64,000 bases of DNA from Flavobacteriales bacterium. GTDB lineage: Bacteria > Bacteroidota > Bacteroidia > Flavobacteriales_E > Vicingaceae. Shown here piece by piece: positions 48,919 through 59,422 of this stretch. Position numbers and translations under genes: made by a program. Location of the stretch: positions 186,001 through 250,000 of the forward strand of contig JACJZA010000007.1 in NCBI GenBank assembly GCA_020635825.1, written 5' to 3'. The first letter of the stretch is position 1. Each line of letters starts with the position of its first letter. The notes under the pieces are model-generated. The model made no database searches. It was not told the origin of the DNA and saw only the letters and a list, made by a program, of their open reading frames with translations.

Positions 48919-50826
48919 ATGATGAATTTCTCTCTTTTATTACTTTTATTTAAACGAATTGGCATAGCTTTTCTCATTTTTAGTTTATGTCGTTTTCTTT
49001 TTTACATTTTCCACCTTCATTTATTTTCGGGGAATTTTCCTTTTTCAGCATTTATTTATGGAATAAGATTTGACTGGGTGGCTATTAGTTACCTTTTATC
49101 TCCATTTATTTTGTTGTCTATTATTCCTCTTCCTGTTGGATTAAAACAAAGCAAATTCTATAAAGATATACTGAAGTATTTGTTTATCATAGGCATTTCC
49201 TTGGGTATCGTTTTTAACCTTATTGATTTAGGCTACTATCAATATTCATTAAAAAGAACTACTGCTGATATTTTTACTTTTTTAGGAACAGGTAACGATG
49301 TTTGGAAGTTATTGCCAAAATATATTGTAGATTTTTGGTATGCCTTTCTATTCTTAGCTCTACTTATTTATCTATCTCATTTTCTTTATAAAAAAAGTAG
49401 CTCCAACTCAACTGAAAATTATAAGAATAAAAAGCAATTTTATTTGAGTAATTTATTACTCATCGTTGTTACACTTTTATTCACCATTTTAGGGTTTAGA
49501 GGCGGAACTCAATTAAAACCGTTAGACATAATAAATGCAGCTAATTACACTACACCAAAATATGTCCCCATTGTTTTAAACACCCCTTTTTGTATTATAA
49601 AAACAGTAATGAATGATGAAGTTCCAAGAATTACATTTTTTACAGATAAACAAGAATTGAAAAATATTTATTCACCTGAAATATCAATAAATGGGTCAGG
49701 AATATTCAAAGACAAAAATGTAGTTTTAATCATTTTAGAAAGTTTTGCCAAAGAATATATCGGTTATCTAAATAATGGAACCGGCTTCACTCCTTTTTTA
49801 GATTCGCTTTCAACTAAAAGTTACATTTTCACAAATGCTTATGCTAGTGGTACTCGCTCTATTGAAGCATTACCATCTATTTATGCCGGAATTCCTAATT
49901 TAACTAACACTCCTTTTATTATCTCAAATTTTTCAAGCAACCACATTGATGCTTTGCCTCAAATTATGAAAAATCATGGTTACCTAACTTCTTTTTATCA
50001 TGGAGGTGCAAATGGCACCATGGGATTTAATGGGTTTGCTAAAATTTCGGGAATAGAGAATTATTTTGGTTTGGATGAATACCCAAATGCTAAAAAAGAT
50101 TATGATGGAAATTGGGGAGTTTTTGACGAGCCTTATTTACAATATTTTGCAAATCAATTGAGTACTAAAAAAGAACCTTTTTTTAGTACTATTTTCACTT
50201 TATCATCACATCATCCTTACAAGTTGCCTAAAGAATTTGAGGATAGATTTCCTGAAGGAAACTTACCCATTCACAAAACGATTGGTTATACAGATTATGC
50301 ATTACAACAATTTTTTAAAACAGCAAAAAATCAAGCTTGGTTTAATAATACTATATTTTTGATAACTGCCGACCATTCTTCCCATTCTATTAAACCTGAA
50401 AATACTACCATTATTGGTAATCTGGCAATTCCAATTTTGGTATATGACCCAAGTCAATTACTTGTTGGGACAAACAATGAATACTTTCAACAATTAGATA
50501 TTACTCCAACTCTTTTAAATTGGTTAGGAATAAACACAAATATTGTATCTTTTGGAAATGATATTTCAAATATAGAAAGACATTTAATTGGTTTCACTCG
50601 AAACACCTATTATTACCTTGAAGATAATTTATTATTACTTTTTGATGGTGAAAAAAGTATTGCATTTTACAATTACACAGAAGATAAGCTATTGTTAAAC
50701 AACTTATTAAACTCAGAAAGTCACTTAACCACTCAAATGCAACATGAATTGAAATTGAAAGCAATTATGCAGCAATATAATAATCGATTAATTGACAACA
50801 ATTTATCTTCCCTAAATAATAAATGA
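48919..50826 (+). CDS. LTA synthase family sulfatase-like membrane protein
   Basis: A 635 aa protein. Five N-terminal membrane helices (to about 200) are followed by an alkaline-phosphatase-like extracellular domain: VVLIILESFAKEYIGYLN (metal-binding Glu), the catalytic Thr region YASGTRSIEALPSIYAGIP and FLITADHSSHS (metal-binding Asp-His). Relatives transfer phosphoglycerol or phosphoethanolamine to envelope lipids or glycans. The gene starts with two Met codons and overlaps the lipid kinase gene by 4 bp (ATGA). Confidence 0.9.
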   Translation: MMNFSLLLLLFKRIGIAFLIFSLCRFLFYIFHLHLFSGNFPFSAFIYGIRFDWVAISYLLSPFILLSIIPLPVGLKQSKFYKDILKYLFIIGISLGIVFNLIDLGYYQYSLKRTTADIFTFLGTGNDVWKLLPKYIVDFWYAFLFLALLIYLSHFLYKKSSSNSTENYKNKKQFYLSNLLLIVVTLLFTILGFRGGTQLKPLDIINAANYTTPKYVPIVLNTPFCIIKTVMNDEVPRITFFTDKQELKNIYSPEISINGSGIFKDKNVVLIILESFAKEYIGYLNNGTGFTPFLDSLSTKSYIFTNAYASGTRSIEALPSIYAGIPNLTNTPFIISNFSSNHIDALPQIMKNHGYLTSFYHGGANGTMGFNGFAKISGIENYFGLDEYPNAKKDYDGNWGVFDEPYLQYFANQLSTKKEPFFSTIFTLSSHHPYKLPKEFEDRFPEGNLPIHKTIGYTDYALQQFFKTAKNQAWFNNTIFLITADHSSHSIKPENTTIIGNLAIPILVYDPSQLLVGTNNEYFQQLDITPTLLNWLGINTNIVSFGNDISNIERHLIGFTRNTYYYLEDNLLLLFDGEKSIAFYNYTEDKLLLNNLLNSESHLTTQMQHELKLKAIMQQYNNRLIDNNLSSLNNK

Positions 50827-51710
50827 GTAAAAAAGATAAAATATTGTTTATCGTAAATCCTATTTCAGGAACAGGAAAGCAAAAAAATATTGAGCATTTA
50901 ATCAATTCAGCTATTGATAATTCCAAATTTGAGGTAAATATTAAATATACAGAATTTGCAGGTCATGCTCAAACTATTGTAAAAAATGAACATCCTCATT
51001 TTGATATTATTGTAGCTGTTGGAGGGGATGGTTCTGTTCATGAGGTTGGGACAAGCTTAATTAATACCAATACAACTTTAGGTATTATTCCTGCGGGATC
51101 TGGAAACGGGCTGGCAAGACATTTAAAAATACCCATGAACATTACAAAAGCTCTTTCTTTTATTAATAGCATTTCGTCATCTAACTATAAAAAAATAGAT
51201 ACCATAAAATTGAATGATGATTATTTTTTAGGAACAGCTGGAATTGGATTTGATGCTCATATAGGTTGGAAATTTGCAACCGCACCAAAACGTGGTTTTT
51301 GGTCTTACATCAAGATTACTTTTAAGGAGTTTTTTTCTTACCAAGAGCAAAGTTATCAACTAACTGTAGATGATAAAAAACATGAATTAACAGCTCTTCT
51401 CATCACCATTGCTAATTCAAACCAGTATGGAAATAATGCTTTTATTTCACCAAACTCTAAGTTAGATGATGGTTATTTTAGGGTTATTGCTCTTAAAAAG
51501 TTTCCTCTTTTTTATGCCCCACTCCTAGTTTATCAACTTTTCACAAAAAAAATAACTCAAAGTAGATTTATTACTGAACTTAAAGGAAAAAAGTTAACAT
51601 TTTCTCCTCCTTCTCCTGAAATGCATCTTGATGGCGAACCAATACGTATTGAAAAAGAAATAAATATTGAAGTTTTACCTCAATCATTAAACATAATTAG
51701 TAATGAGTAA
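50823..51710 (+). CDS. Diacylglycerol/lipid kinase family protein
   Basis: A 295 aa YegS/DgkB-type lipid kinase. Nucleotide-binding motif VAVGGDGSVHEV (about residues 62-73), then GIIPAGSGNGLARHL and the LDDGYFRV segment. It phosphorylates a diacylglycerol or sphingoid-type lipid at the inner membrane. Coupling with the upstream LTA-synthase-like protein suggests recycling of a diacylglycerol produced when phospholipid headgroups are transferred; this is inference. It overlaps the SUI1 gene by 8 bp. Confidence 0.9.
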   Translation: MSKKDKILFIVNPISGTGKQKNIEHLINSAIDNSKFEVNIKYTEFAGHAQTIVKNEHPHFDIIVAVGGDGSVHEVGTSLINTNTTLGIIPAGSGNGLARHLKIPMNITKALSFINSISSSNYKKIDTIKLNDDYFLGTAGIGFDAHIGWKFATAPKRGFWSYIKITFKEFFSYQEQSYQLTVDDKKHELTALLITIANSNQYGNNAFISPNSKLDDGYFRVIALKKFPLFYAPLLVYQLFTKKITQSRFITELKGKKLTFSPPSPEMHLDGEPIRIEKEINIEVLPQSLNIISNE

Positions 51711-52047
51711 AAAAAATAAAAACCGAATCAATGTAGTCTATTCAACTGATCCTAATTTTAGCTATGAAGAAGAATTGGATGAAAAAGAAACCATAGAAAA
51801 TAATCATCAAGAATTAAAAGTTTTTATTGACAGGAAACAACGTAAAGGAAAATCCGTAACAATAATATCAGGTTTTATTGGAACAAGTGATGATTTGAAT
51901 GAGTTGGCTAAAACATTAAAATCAAAATGTGGTGTTGGTGGAAGTTGTAAAGAAGGTGAAATAATTATTCAAGGTGAATTAAAAGACAAGGTTTTTGACT
52001 TGTTGATAAGTTTAGGATATAGTAAAACGAAAAAAATAGGTGGTTAA
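51703..52047 (+). CDS. SUI1/eIF1-like translation initiation factor (YciH family)
   Basis: A 114 aa protein whose C-terminal half is the SUI1 fold: GKSVTIISGFIGTSDDLNELAKTLKSKCGVGGSCKEGEIIIQG, with the conserved CGVGGS loop. The bacterial YciH family influences initiation fidelity. It overlaps the lipid kinase gene by 8 bp, so they are translationally coupled. Confidence 0.9.
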   Translation: MSKKNKNRINVVYSTDPNFSYEEELDEKETIENNHQELKVFIDRKQRKGKSVTIISGFIGTSDDLNELAKTLKSKCGVGGSCKEGEIIIQGELKDKVFDLLISLGYSKTKKIGG

Positions 52048-52095
52048 TTAAAAAGTTTTTATTTTTCAATACCACTACATACAAATAAACATTAT

Positions 52096-55000
52096 TTGAT
52101 ATACAGGACATTAAATATTCTACTTAGTCTTTGTTTAATTTTATTTATACAATTAAACCATACTCTATATGCTCAAAACTTTGATTTTAAGTACTATAAT
52201 GTTGATGATGGTTTACCTCAATCACAAGTAAATAGTATTATACAAGATTCTAGAGGATATTTATGGATGGCGACTGCCGGTGGTGGCATTTGTCAGTTTG
52301 ATGGAGTAAATTTTACTCAATACACTGAAAAAAATGGATTATCGGGAGATATAATTTCATCCATAACAGAAGATTTAGAAGGAAATATATGGGCAACATC
52401 TTCTTTAAATGGAATTTCAAAATACAATGGAAGAAAATTTATTAATTATACCACACAAGATGGGTTAATTAGTAATGATGCAAATACTTTTCTATATACT
52501 GACAATACAAATCGAATATGGATTGGTAGCAATTATGGTCTTTGTGTTTACGAAAATGGAAGTTTTAAAAAATTTCAACACATATCTTTTTTAAATAACC
52601 CTATCCATCAAATCTACCAAGACTCTAAAAATGATATTTGGGTATCAACTGAAAATGGACTCATTTATCTTACAGAAAGAGACACTATTCAATTAACTAC
52701 TACTTATGGACTTCCATCAAATAATATTAAATGTATAAGAGAAGATGAGGATGGTAATTATTTAATTGGAACTTTAAATAAAGGAGCAATAAAATTACTT
52801 TCCGGAAGCATAGACCCTCAATTAAATTTAGAATTTGAAGCCATTGATATTCCTAAACATGTAACCATTAATGATATATTAATAGATCGAGACAAAGATA
52901 TTTGGTTTGCCACCCAAGAAAATGGAATCTTTCTGCAACACCCTGATAAAAGCATTATAAACATTACGAAGAGTAATGGATTAAAGAACAACCACATCAT
53001 TACTATTTATCAAGACAGAACAGGTAATATTTGGTTTGGTTCTGCAGGTAGTGGTTTGGTTAAATTAGGCACTAAAGCCTTTACTTATTTTGACAATATA
53101 GAAGGGTTAAATTCTCCTTCCATTTTTAGTATTACTGAAGATAACCATAAAAATATATGGATTACTACCATTGATGATGGAATTTATAAGTATGACTTTA
53201 AAAGCGTAACTCATTACAATATAAATAATAGCATTCCCGGCAATATCATTCGTTCATCTACAAGAGACCATGAAGGGAATTTATGGTTTGCTTCAAATAA
53301 TGGATTACTAAAATACAGTAATGGAAAATTTACAACCTACACTACGGCAAATGGCTTGCCTTCAAATAGTGTACGAACTGTTTTTATCGACAGTAAAAAT
53401 CAGCTTTGGATTGGAATGAATGGAAATGGTTTGGTAAAATATCATAATAATAAATTTACAACCTATAATCAAGAAAATAAAAATTTACCTCACAACCATG
53501 TTCACTCTTTATTTGAAGACTCAAAAGGAAATTTATGGATAGGTACCGGAAATGGAGCAGTAAAATATTCAAATGGTGTGTTTTATGATTATTCCAGCTC
53601 CAAAGGATTTTGCAATTTATACATTGGAAGCATAACCGAAGATAAAAATGGAAATATTTGGTTTGGTACTGATCGATGTGTGGTAAGATATGATGGTGTT
53701 GATTTTAAACCCCTTACTATTAATGATGGAATTTCTTCTAATGTAATTTATCTTTTACATAGTGATCGACATGGTAATGTATGGGTTGGAACCAATAAAG
53801 GAATTGATAAAATTATTCTAAATAGCTATGGACAAATAAATAAAATTAAACATTATAGTGCCCCTGAAGGTTTTAGAGGGATTGAATGTAATAGCAGGGC
53901 TATTTATGAAGATACAAAAGGAAATCTTTGGATAGGAACAGTAAATGGATTAATTAAATACAGCCCAAAAGAAGATAAATCTAACGTTTACGAACCTGTT
54001 ATTCATTTAAACAATGTTAAATTGTTTTTTAATGAGATTAATTGGTCAAACTATTCTAAGAATTTTAAGCCATGGAATAATGTTCCTGATGATGTTGTTT
54101 TTGATTACAATGAAAACCATTTAACCTTCGAATTTTCAGGTATTAACCTATCTCATCCTGAATATATTCAATATAGTTTTAAATTAGACCCTTTAGACAA
54201 TGAATGGTTTGCTGATACCAAAAAAAATTCGGCCACCTATTCTAATTTACCTCCCGGAGATTATGTGTTTAATGTAAAAGCAAGAAACAACGAAGGTATT
54301 TGGACTCAAGAAGCTGCAGTTTTTAAATTTAGAATAACGGCTCCTTTTTGGAAAACTTGGTGGTTTTATGTGGTTTGTGCTTTAGTTTTAATTTATATTT
54401 TATTCAAAATAAGTTCATACAAAGAAAAACAACAAATAAAAATTAGTAGAGAACTAGAAAAGAAAGTGAGAGAACGTACTTTACTAATTGAAAAGCAACG
54501 TGATGAAAAGGAGGTTTTATTGAAAGAAATTCATCATCGAGTAAAAAACAACTTACAGGTGATTAATAGTTTGTTAAGCATTCAATCCAGTTATACCAGT
54601 GACCCAAAATCTTTAGCTCTATTTGATGAAGCTAAAAACCGAATCCGTTCGATGGCATTAATACATGAAAAAATGTATCAAACCGGTGATTTGGCACACA
54701 TCGATTTCCAAGATTACATCATGGCACTAACAAATGATTTAATTAGTACTTACTCCATTAATTGCGACATCTTTTTAGATATAAAAATAGATGAAGTTAA
54801 ATTTGATATAGATACCATTATACCTCTTGGGCTTTTACTTAACGAAATTATTTCTAACACTTTAAAGTATGCTTTTGTAGGTAGAAAAAAAGGACAAATT
54901 ACCATCCATTTACATCAAAATGAAGATAATTCTTTTGAACTTATTGCTGGAGATAATGGAATTGGTATGGAAATAACTTTAGAAGAAGAATCAAATTCAT

Positions 55001-55110
55001 TAGGTTTAGAATTAATAAAAATCTTTACCGAGCAACTAGATGGAGAAATAGAAATCCTTGATAAAGAAGGAACATTGTATAAAATTAATTTTAAACCAAG
55101 AAAACCATAG
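52096..55110 (+). CDS. Two-component sensor histidine kinase with beta-propeller sensor
   Basis: A 1004 aa kinase. Signal peptide (LSLCLILFIQLNHTLYAQ), about 14 reg_prop repeats of the type ITEDNHKNIWITT-DDGIYKY making two propellers (about 25-620), a Y_Y_Y domain (about 640-740), one membrane helix (near 755), a coiled coil and a HisKA_2/HWE-type kinase core: H-box LLKEIHHRVKNNLQVI (near 811), N-box LNEIISNTLKYAF (near 918), G-box GDNGIGM. It has no receiver domain, so an unlinked response regulator is needed. Start is TTG at 52096. Confidence 0.92.
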   Translation: MIYRTLNILLSLCLILFIQLNHTLYAQNFDFKYYNVDDGLPQSQVNSIIQDSRGYLWMATAGGGICQFDGVNFTQYTEKNGLSGDIISSITEDLEGNIWATSSLNGISKYNGRKFINYTTQDGLISNDANTFLYTDNTNRIWIGSNYGLCVYENGSFKKFQHISFLNNPIHQIYQDSKNDIWVSTENGLIYLTERDTIQLTTTYGLPSNNIKCIREDEDGNYLIGTLNKGAIKLLSGSIDPQLNLEFEAIDIPKHVTINDILIDRDKDIWFATQENGIFLQHPDKSIINITKSNGLKNNHIITIYQDRTGNIWFGSAGSGLVKLGTKAFTYFDNIEGLNSPSIFSITEDNHKNIWITTIDDGIYKYDFKSVTHYNINNSIPGNIIRSSTRDHEGNLWFASNNGLLKYSNGKFTTYTTANGLPSNSVRTVFIDSKNQLWIGMNGNGLVKYHNNKFTTYNQENKNLPHNHVHSLFEDSKGNLWIGTGNGAVKYSNGVFYDYSSSKGFCNLYIGSITEDKNGNIWFGTDRCVVRYDGVDFKPLTINDGISSNVIYLLHSDRHGNVWVGTNKGIDKIILNSYGQINKIKHYSAPEGFRGIECNSRAIYEDTKGNLWIGTVNGLIKYSPKEDKSNVYEPVIHLNNVKLFFNEINWSNYSKNFKPWNNVPDDVVFDYNENHLTFEFSGINLSHPEYIQYSFKLDPLDNEWFADTKKNSATYSNLPPGDYVFNVKARNNEGIWTQEAAVFKFRITAPFWKTWWFYVVCALVLIYILFKISSYKEKQQIKISRELEKKVRERTLLIEKQRDEKEVLLKEIHHRVKNNLQVINSLLSIQSSYTSDPKSLALFDEAKNRIRSMALIHEKMYQTGDLAHIDFQDYIMALTNDLISTYSINCDIFLDIKIDEVKFDIDTIIPLGLLLNEIISNTLKYAFVGRKKGQITIHLHQNEDNSFELIAGDNGIGMEITLEEESNSLGLELIKIFTEQLDGEIEILDKEGTLYKINFKPRKP

Positions 55111-55199
55111 TTTAACAGTCTGTTGTTTATAAACTCCCCAAATTTTCATTAATTCTAAACGTTATTAAAGCATCTTTACAGTTAAAAAAGACAGCTTTA

Positions 55200-56639
55200 A
55201 TGATAAATTCTAAATCCTTTTTTCCCTTTTTATTATTAGTCTTTAATTCTTTTCTAACTGCTCAAAATAAGAGCGATTATAATTCTATTTTTCAAAATTT
55301 AAGGGAGGATAACTACAATAAAACATTGTTCAGTAAATCATCTCTTAACATCAATGAATTAAAGAGGAATAATCAAATTACCAATTTAAAAATTGATTCA
55401 TTAAATGGAGATTCAATTTTAAATTTGATTGAAAATGAAATTCCTCTTAACTACTCAAATCAAGTAGAGAAATATATTCAGCTTTATGATAAAGGATTAA
55501 ATGGTACATTTTTAAATTACTTAATCAACTATTATGCTCCAGAAGTTAAATCTCAATTAATTTCTAAACGTTTACCTGAAGAATTGTTTTTGTTACCAGC
55601 TGTATGTTCCGGGTATAGTCCCAATTCAATTAATACAAACAGTGGAACAGGCTTTTGGCAGTTAAATTATCCTCAAGCATTAAAATATGGATTAATGGTA
55701 AATGAATGGATTGATGAACGAAAAGACATTAAAAAATCAACTTTTGCAGCTTTGTCTTATCTTTCTGATTTATATGAAAAGTATAATAATTGGGAATTAG
55801 CTCTTGCTGCTTATTCGTGTGGACCATCTACTATCAATAATTTATTAAAACGAAATCATGCTAAAAGCTATTCAGAAATTTACCCTTATTTACCTGAAGC
55901 TACATGCGACATTGTTCCTGCTTTTACTGCCATGATATTTACCTATTCTCAAGATAATAGCAATGGAAATAAAATTGAACCCAAATTAGAAACTGATACT
56001 TTTTATCTAGAACACTCTTTACAATTTAAAGCCATTGAAGATGTAACAAATATCAATTCTAAAGAATTAGCTTTTTACAATCCTGTTTTAAATAAAGAAG
56101 TTTTTCCCACTCATTACCAAGCTGTTTTCCCAAAAAGTAAAATGGATAAATTCTATCAATTATGTGACAGCATTTACTATTATCAAGATTCTGTTTTGTT
56201 AAAACCTATTGAAAAAGAAACTCAAGTTGTAAGCAATATTCCAAAAAATGGTGAACCTGTTGTATATAAAGTAAAATCAGGTGATGTATTAGGTCTAATT
56301 GCTGAAAGACATGGGGTTCGTGTAAATCAAATACAAGATTGGAACAATTTAAATGGCACTAGAATTAATGTTGGTCAAGAGTTATTGATTTATTCCGGAA
56401 AAACTAGTTCAAATCATTCTTCTATAAACAATTCACCTGAAGAAGAAGACGAAAAACCGATTCCTTCGGCAAAAAACGAATCAAACGACAATTACATTAC
56501 CTATACTGTTAAGACTGGCGACAATCTTTGGTTGATTGCTAAAAATTTCCCGGGTATTTCTGCTCAAAACATTATGGATTTAAATGGAATTGATGAAAAT
56601 TTAAGTGTAGGACAAGTTTTAAAAATTAAATTGAAATAG
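55200..56639 (+). CDS. MltD-like LysM protein lacking the catalytic Glu
   Basis: A 479 aa protein with a signal peptide (LLLVFNSFLTAQ), an SLT-fold domain (about 115-230: LPEELFLLPAVCSGYSPNSI, GTGFWQL, WIDERKDIKKSTFAALSYLSDLY, WELALAAYSCGP) and two C-terminal LysM repeats (about 354-400 and 433-479) that bind peptidoglycan. In MltD enzymes the segment reads LPxVESxF; here Cys136 (TGT codon) replaces the catalytic Glu. It is probably a peptidoglycan-binding pseudo-transglycosylase. The next gene begins at its stop codon (TAGTG). Confidence 0.88.
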   Translation: MINSKSFFPFLLLVFNSFLTAQNKSDYNSIFQNLREDNYNKTLFSKSSLNINELKRNNQITNLKIDSLNGDSILNLIENEIPLNYSNQVEKYIQLYDKGLNGTFLNYLINYYAPEVKSQLISKRLPEELFLLPAVCSGYSPNSINTNSGTGFWQLNYPQALKYGLMVNEWIDERKDIKKSTFAALSYLSDLYEKYNNWELALAAYSCGPSTINNLLKRNHAKSYSEIYPYLPEATCDIVPAFTAMIFTYSQDNSNGNKIEPKLETDTFYLEHSLQFKAIEDVTNINSKELAFYNPVLNKEVFPTHYQAVFPKSKMDKFYQLCDSIYYYQDSVLLKPIEKETQVVSNIPKNGEPVVYKVKSGDVLGLIAERHGVRVNQIQDWNNLNGTRINVGQELLIYSGKTSSNHSSINNSPEEEDEKPIPSAKNESNDNYITYTVKTGDNLWLIAKNFPGISAQNIMDLNGIDENLSVGQVLKIKLK

Positions 56640-58159
56640 TGAACAACGAAAAACAGATAAAGCCATTTTTTACGCTGCTATTTACATTAATAGTAATGTG
56701 TATTTTATGTGTTATCATGTTTGTTTTTCCTTCTGACGGGTTGAAACTTGGAGCTACTACCATTCAATTTCCTACTTTCAACGATTTCTTTATTCCTCAA
56801 AATGCTATTACTGATAGTTTGGAAAGTCTCGAAAAAGACATGGAAGAATTGTTTGATTCAACAGTTGTAATGAGTGAAATAGATTCTGCCATCATCAAAC
56901 ATAAATTAGATTCATTAAACAAATTCAGAAAGAGTATTCAGTTGGAAGATAATGCCAAACCTGCCTTACATCGTTTTTTTGATGCTTTAGATAATGCTAA
57001 AAACAAAAAAGTAAGAATTATGCATTATGGCGATTCTCAAATCGAAGCCGACAGAATTACCTCTTACTTCAGAAACGAACTACAAGTTAAATTTGGCGGT
57101 AATGGTGTAGGACTATTCGATGTTAATCAAGTTGCTCCAAAAATGAGTGTAAATATTGAATTTTCAGAAAATTGGCTGCGCTTTTCAGGCTTTGGTAAAA
57201 AAGATTCTAGCATTACTCACAATAAATATGGGCCATTAATGGCTTTTAGTCGTTACTCCCCTATTCCTTCTTCATCAATTATTCCTGATTCAATCCAACA
57301 CAACGCTTGGATTACTTTAAGAAAACCAAAAGCTTCTTACGGTAAAACCAAAACATACAGCTTATTAAAAATCTTTTTAAGCAATCATTATAAACCCATT
57401 CATTATGATATTGTTGCAGATGGTAACATACTAAAATCCGGAACCATTGCAGCTAATACTCCTTTCCAAGTATTAGAAACAAGTTTTGCAAATACCCCCG
57501 AAGAAATTTCTATTATGTTTAGCGGTGCTGATAGTCCTGATATTTATGGTATTTCATTGGAAGGACATTCAGGTGTAGTGGTTGATAATATACCTTTAAG
57601 AGGTTCTTCTGGAACCTTGTTTACCAAACAAAATCAAACTTTATTAAGTAATTCTTTCGCCAACCTATCTCCAAATCTTATTATTCTTGAATTTGGAGGA
57701 AATGTCGTTCCTTATGTAAAAGACGAACAAGGTTGTATAGATTTTGGAAACTGGTTTAAATCTCAAATCTACTTTTTGAAAAAACTCAACCCAAATGCTG
57801 CTTTTATTGTAATCGGTCCTGGAGACATGTCTATCAAAGAAAAAACAGATTATGTCACTTATCCTTTATTGGAAAATGTAAGAGATGCCTTAAAAGATGC
57901 TGCACTGTCAACCGGTTGTCTGTTTTGGGACATGTATGAAGTAATGGGTGGGAAAAACTCTATGCCTACATGGGTAGAAGCCGATCCTCCTTTGGCTGCA
58001 TCTGATTATATTCATTTTAGTCCAAAAGGAGCTAAGAAAATTGCGGAAGAGTTTACCAAAAAACTCCTAAAAATGTACGATGAATATAAAAATCCTGCAA
58101 AAGCAAAAGAAGTAGTAACCATTGAAAAAACTGATACCATTGTTGCTGATGAACTATAA
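56639..58159 (+). CDS. SGNH/GDSL-fold membrane-anchored hydrolase or acyltransferase (1)
   Basis: A 506 aa protein with one N-terminal membrane helix (about 12-31) and a periplasmic part. The SGNH core has HYGDSQIEADRIT (Ser in GDS, 131-133), a G block SGTLFTKQNQ, LEFGGNVVPY (Asn block) and the DxxH-like DYIHFSP near 456. GTG start at 56639 overlaps the stop codon of the preceding gene. Together with the next SGNH gene and an MBOAT gene, a role in O-acylation of an envelope glycan is likely. Confidence 0.85.
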   Translation: MNNEKQIKPFFTLLFTLIVMCILCVIMFVFPSDGLKLGATTIQFPTFNDFFIPQNAITDSLESLEKDMEELFDSTVVMSEIDSAIIKHKLDSLNKFRKSIQLEDNAKPALHRFFDALDNAKNKKVRIMHYGDSQIEADRITSYFRNELQVKFGGNGVGLFDVNQVAPKMSVNIEFSENWLRFSGFGKKDSSITHNKYGPLMAFSRYSPIPSSSIIPDSIQHNAWITLRKPKASYGKTKTYSLLKIFLSNHYKPIHYDIVADGNILKSGTIAANTPFQVLETSFANTPEEISIMFSGADSPDIYGISLEGHSGVVVDNIPLRGSSGTLFTKQNQTLLSNSFANLSPNLIILEFGGNVVPYVKDEQGCIDFGNWFKSQIYFLKKLNPNAAFIVIGPGDMSIKEKTDYVTYPLLENVRDALKDAALSTGCLFWDMYEVMGGKNSMPTWVEADPPLAASDYIHFSPKGAKKIAEEFTKKLLKMYDEYKNPAKAKEVVTIEKTDTIVADEL

Positions 58160-59390
58160 AAACATTTACATATTATTTATTTTAACTCTTATCGGATTTT
58201 CATCTAAAAGTCAATCCAATCCTCAATTGATTACCGATTATGATTTTGTGACTTTCGATTCCAATTTCATACATTTTTATAGTGATAGCGCTAATTACAA
58301 CCGATTATTCAGCAAATTAGATTCTTTAATTTTTGAAGGCGAAGGAAAAATCAACCTTATGCAAATTGGTGGTTCTCACATTCAGGCAGATATTTGGTCG
58401 GATCAAATGCGAAAAAATTTCCAAAACCTCTCACCTAACTTAAATGGTGGTCGTGGTTTTTTATTCCCCTACAAATTGGCTAAAACCAACAATCCTTATT
58501 ATTACAAAGTAACTTATACCGGAGAATGGGAAGGCTACAGAAACTCAGTGAGCAAACATCATTCTAAATGGGGTGTTTCAGGCATTACAGCAACGACTAA
58601 AGATAGTGTTTCGAGTTTTAAAATTGTTTTTAGAGGCGATAACACACCTTATTATGACTTTAATAGTATCAAAGTATTTCACGATTTAGATTCCACTAGT
58701 TTTTGCTTGGAGTTGATTTCTGACACCTGTGCTTATATCGAGGTAAACCACGAAATTGGCTATACCGAATTTAAGTTCGATACTTACCAAGATTCGTTAG
58801 AGTTTAGCATTTACAAAACCGATTCTAACCAAACTCATTTTAATTTATACGGTTTAAGTTTAGATAATGACGACAATGGAATTGTTTACAACTCGATTGG
58901 TGTGAACGGAGCCAGCACTGCCAGTTATTTGCGTTGCGAAATGTTTAGCCAACATTTACAAGCTATTAATCCAGATTTGGTGATTTTTTGTATAGGAATT
59001 AACGATGCTTACGACCCAGATTTTTGTCCGTATTGCTACGAAGAAAACTACGATACTTTGGTTAGCTGGATTCGTTCTGTAAACCCTAATTGTCAATTTT
59101 TATTTGTTACCAACAACGATAGTTATTACAAACGCCGCTACCCCAACAAAAGAGTTTTTGAAGCTAAAGAAGTGATGATGAATCTGGCAAAAAAATACAA
59201 TTCTGGAATGTGGGACATGTTTGAAGTAATGGGTGGTTTAGGTTCTATTAAAACATGGGAGCGCAATGCTTTTGCTAAAAGGGATAAAATACACTTAACA
59301 AGTGATGGCTATAAACTAATGGGTGACTTAATGTTTGCGGCATTAATGAAAGAATATGAAAAACATCTTAAAATGATGAATAATGAATGA
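58149..59390 (+). CDS. SGNH/GDSL-fold exported protein (2)
   Basis: A 413 aa protein from the ATG at 58149 (MNYKNIYILFILTLIGFSSKSQ, a signal peptide), overlapping the previous gene by 11 bp. SGNH blocks: QIGGSHIQADIWS (Ser in GGS, 74-76, where the partner has GDS), NSIGVNGAS, FCIGINDAYDP and KIHLTSDGYKL (His block). It is a divergent paralogue of the preceding protein, with which it shares the WDMxEVMGG segment near the C-terminus. Confidence 0.85.
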   Translation: MNYKNIYILFILTLIGFSSKSQSNPQLITDYDFVTFDSNFIHFYSDSANYNRLFSKLDSLIFEGEGKINLMQIGGSHIQADIWSDQMRKNFQNLSPNLNGGRGFLFPYKLAKTNNPYYYKVTYTGEWEGYRNSVSKHHSKWGVSGITATTKDSVSSFKIVFRGDNTPYYDFNSIKVFHDLDSTSFCLELISDTCAYIEVNHEIGYTEFKFDTYQDSLEFSIYKTDSNQTHFNLYGLSLDNDDNGIVYNSIGVNGASTASYLRCEMFSQHLQAINPDLVIFCIGINDAYDPDFCPYCYEENYDTLVSWIRSVNPNCQFLFVTNNDSYYKRRYPNKRVFEAKEVMMNLAKKYNSGMWDMFEVMGGLGSIKTWERNAFAKRDKIHLTSDGYKLMGDLMFAALMKEYEKHLKMMNNE

Positions 59391-59422
59391 TGAATTAAGA
59401 GTTTTTCAACTTTATAAACTTT

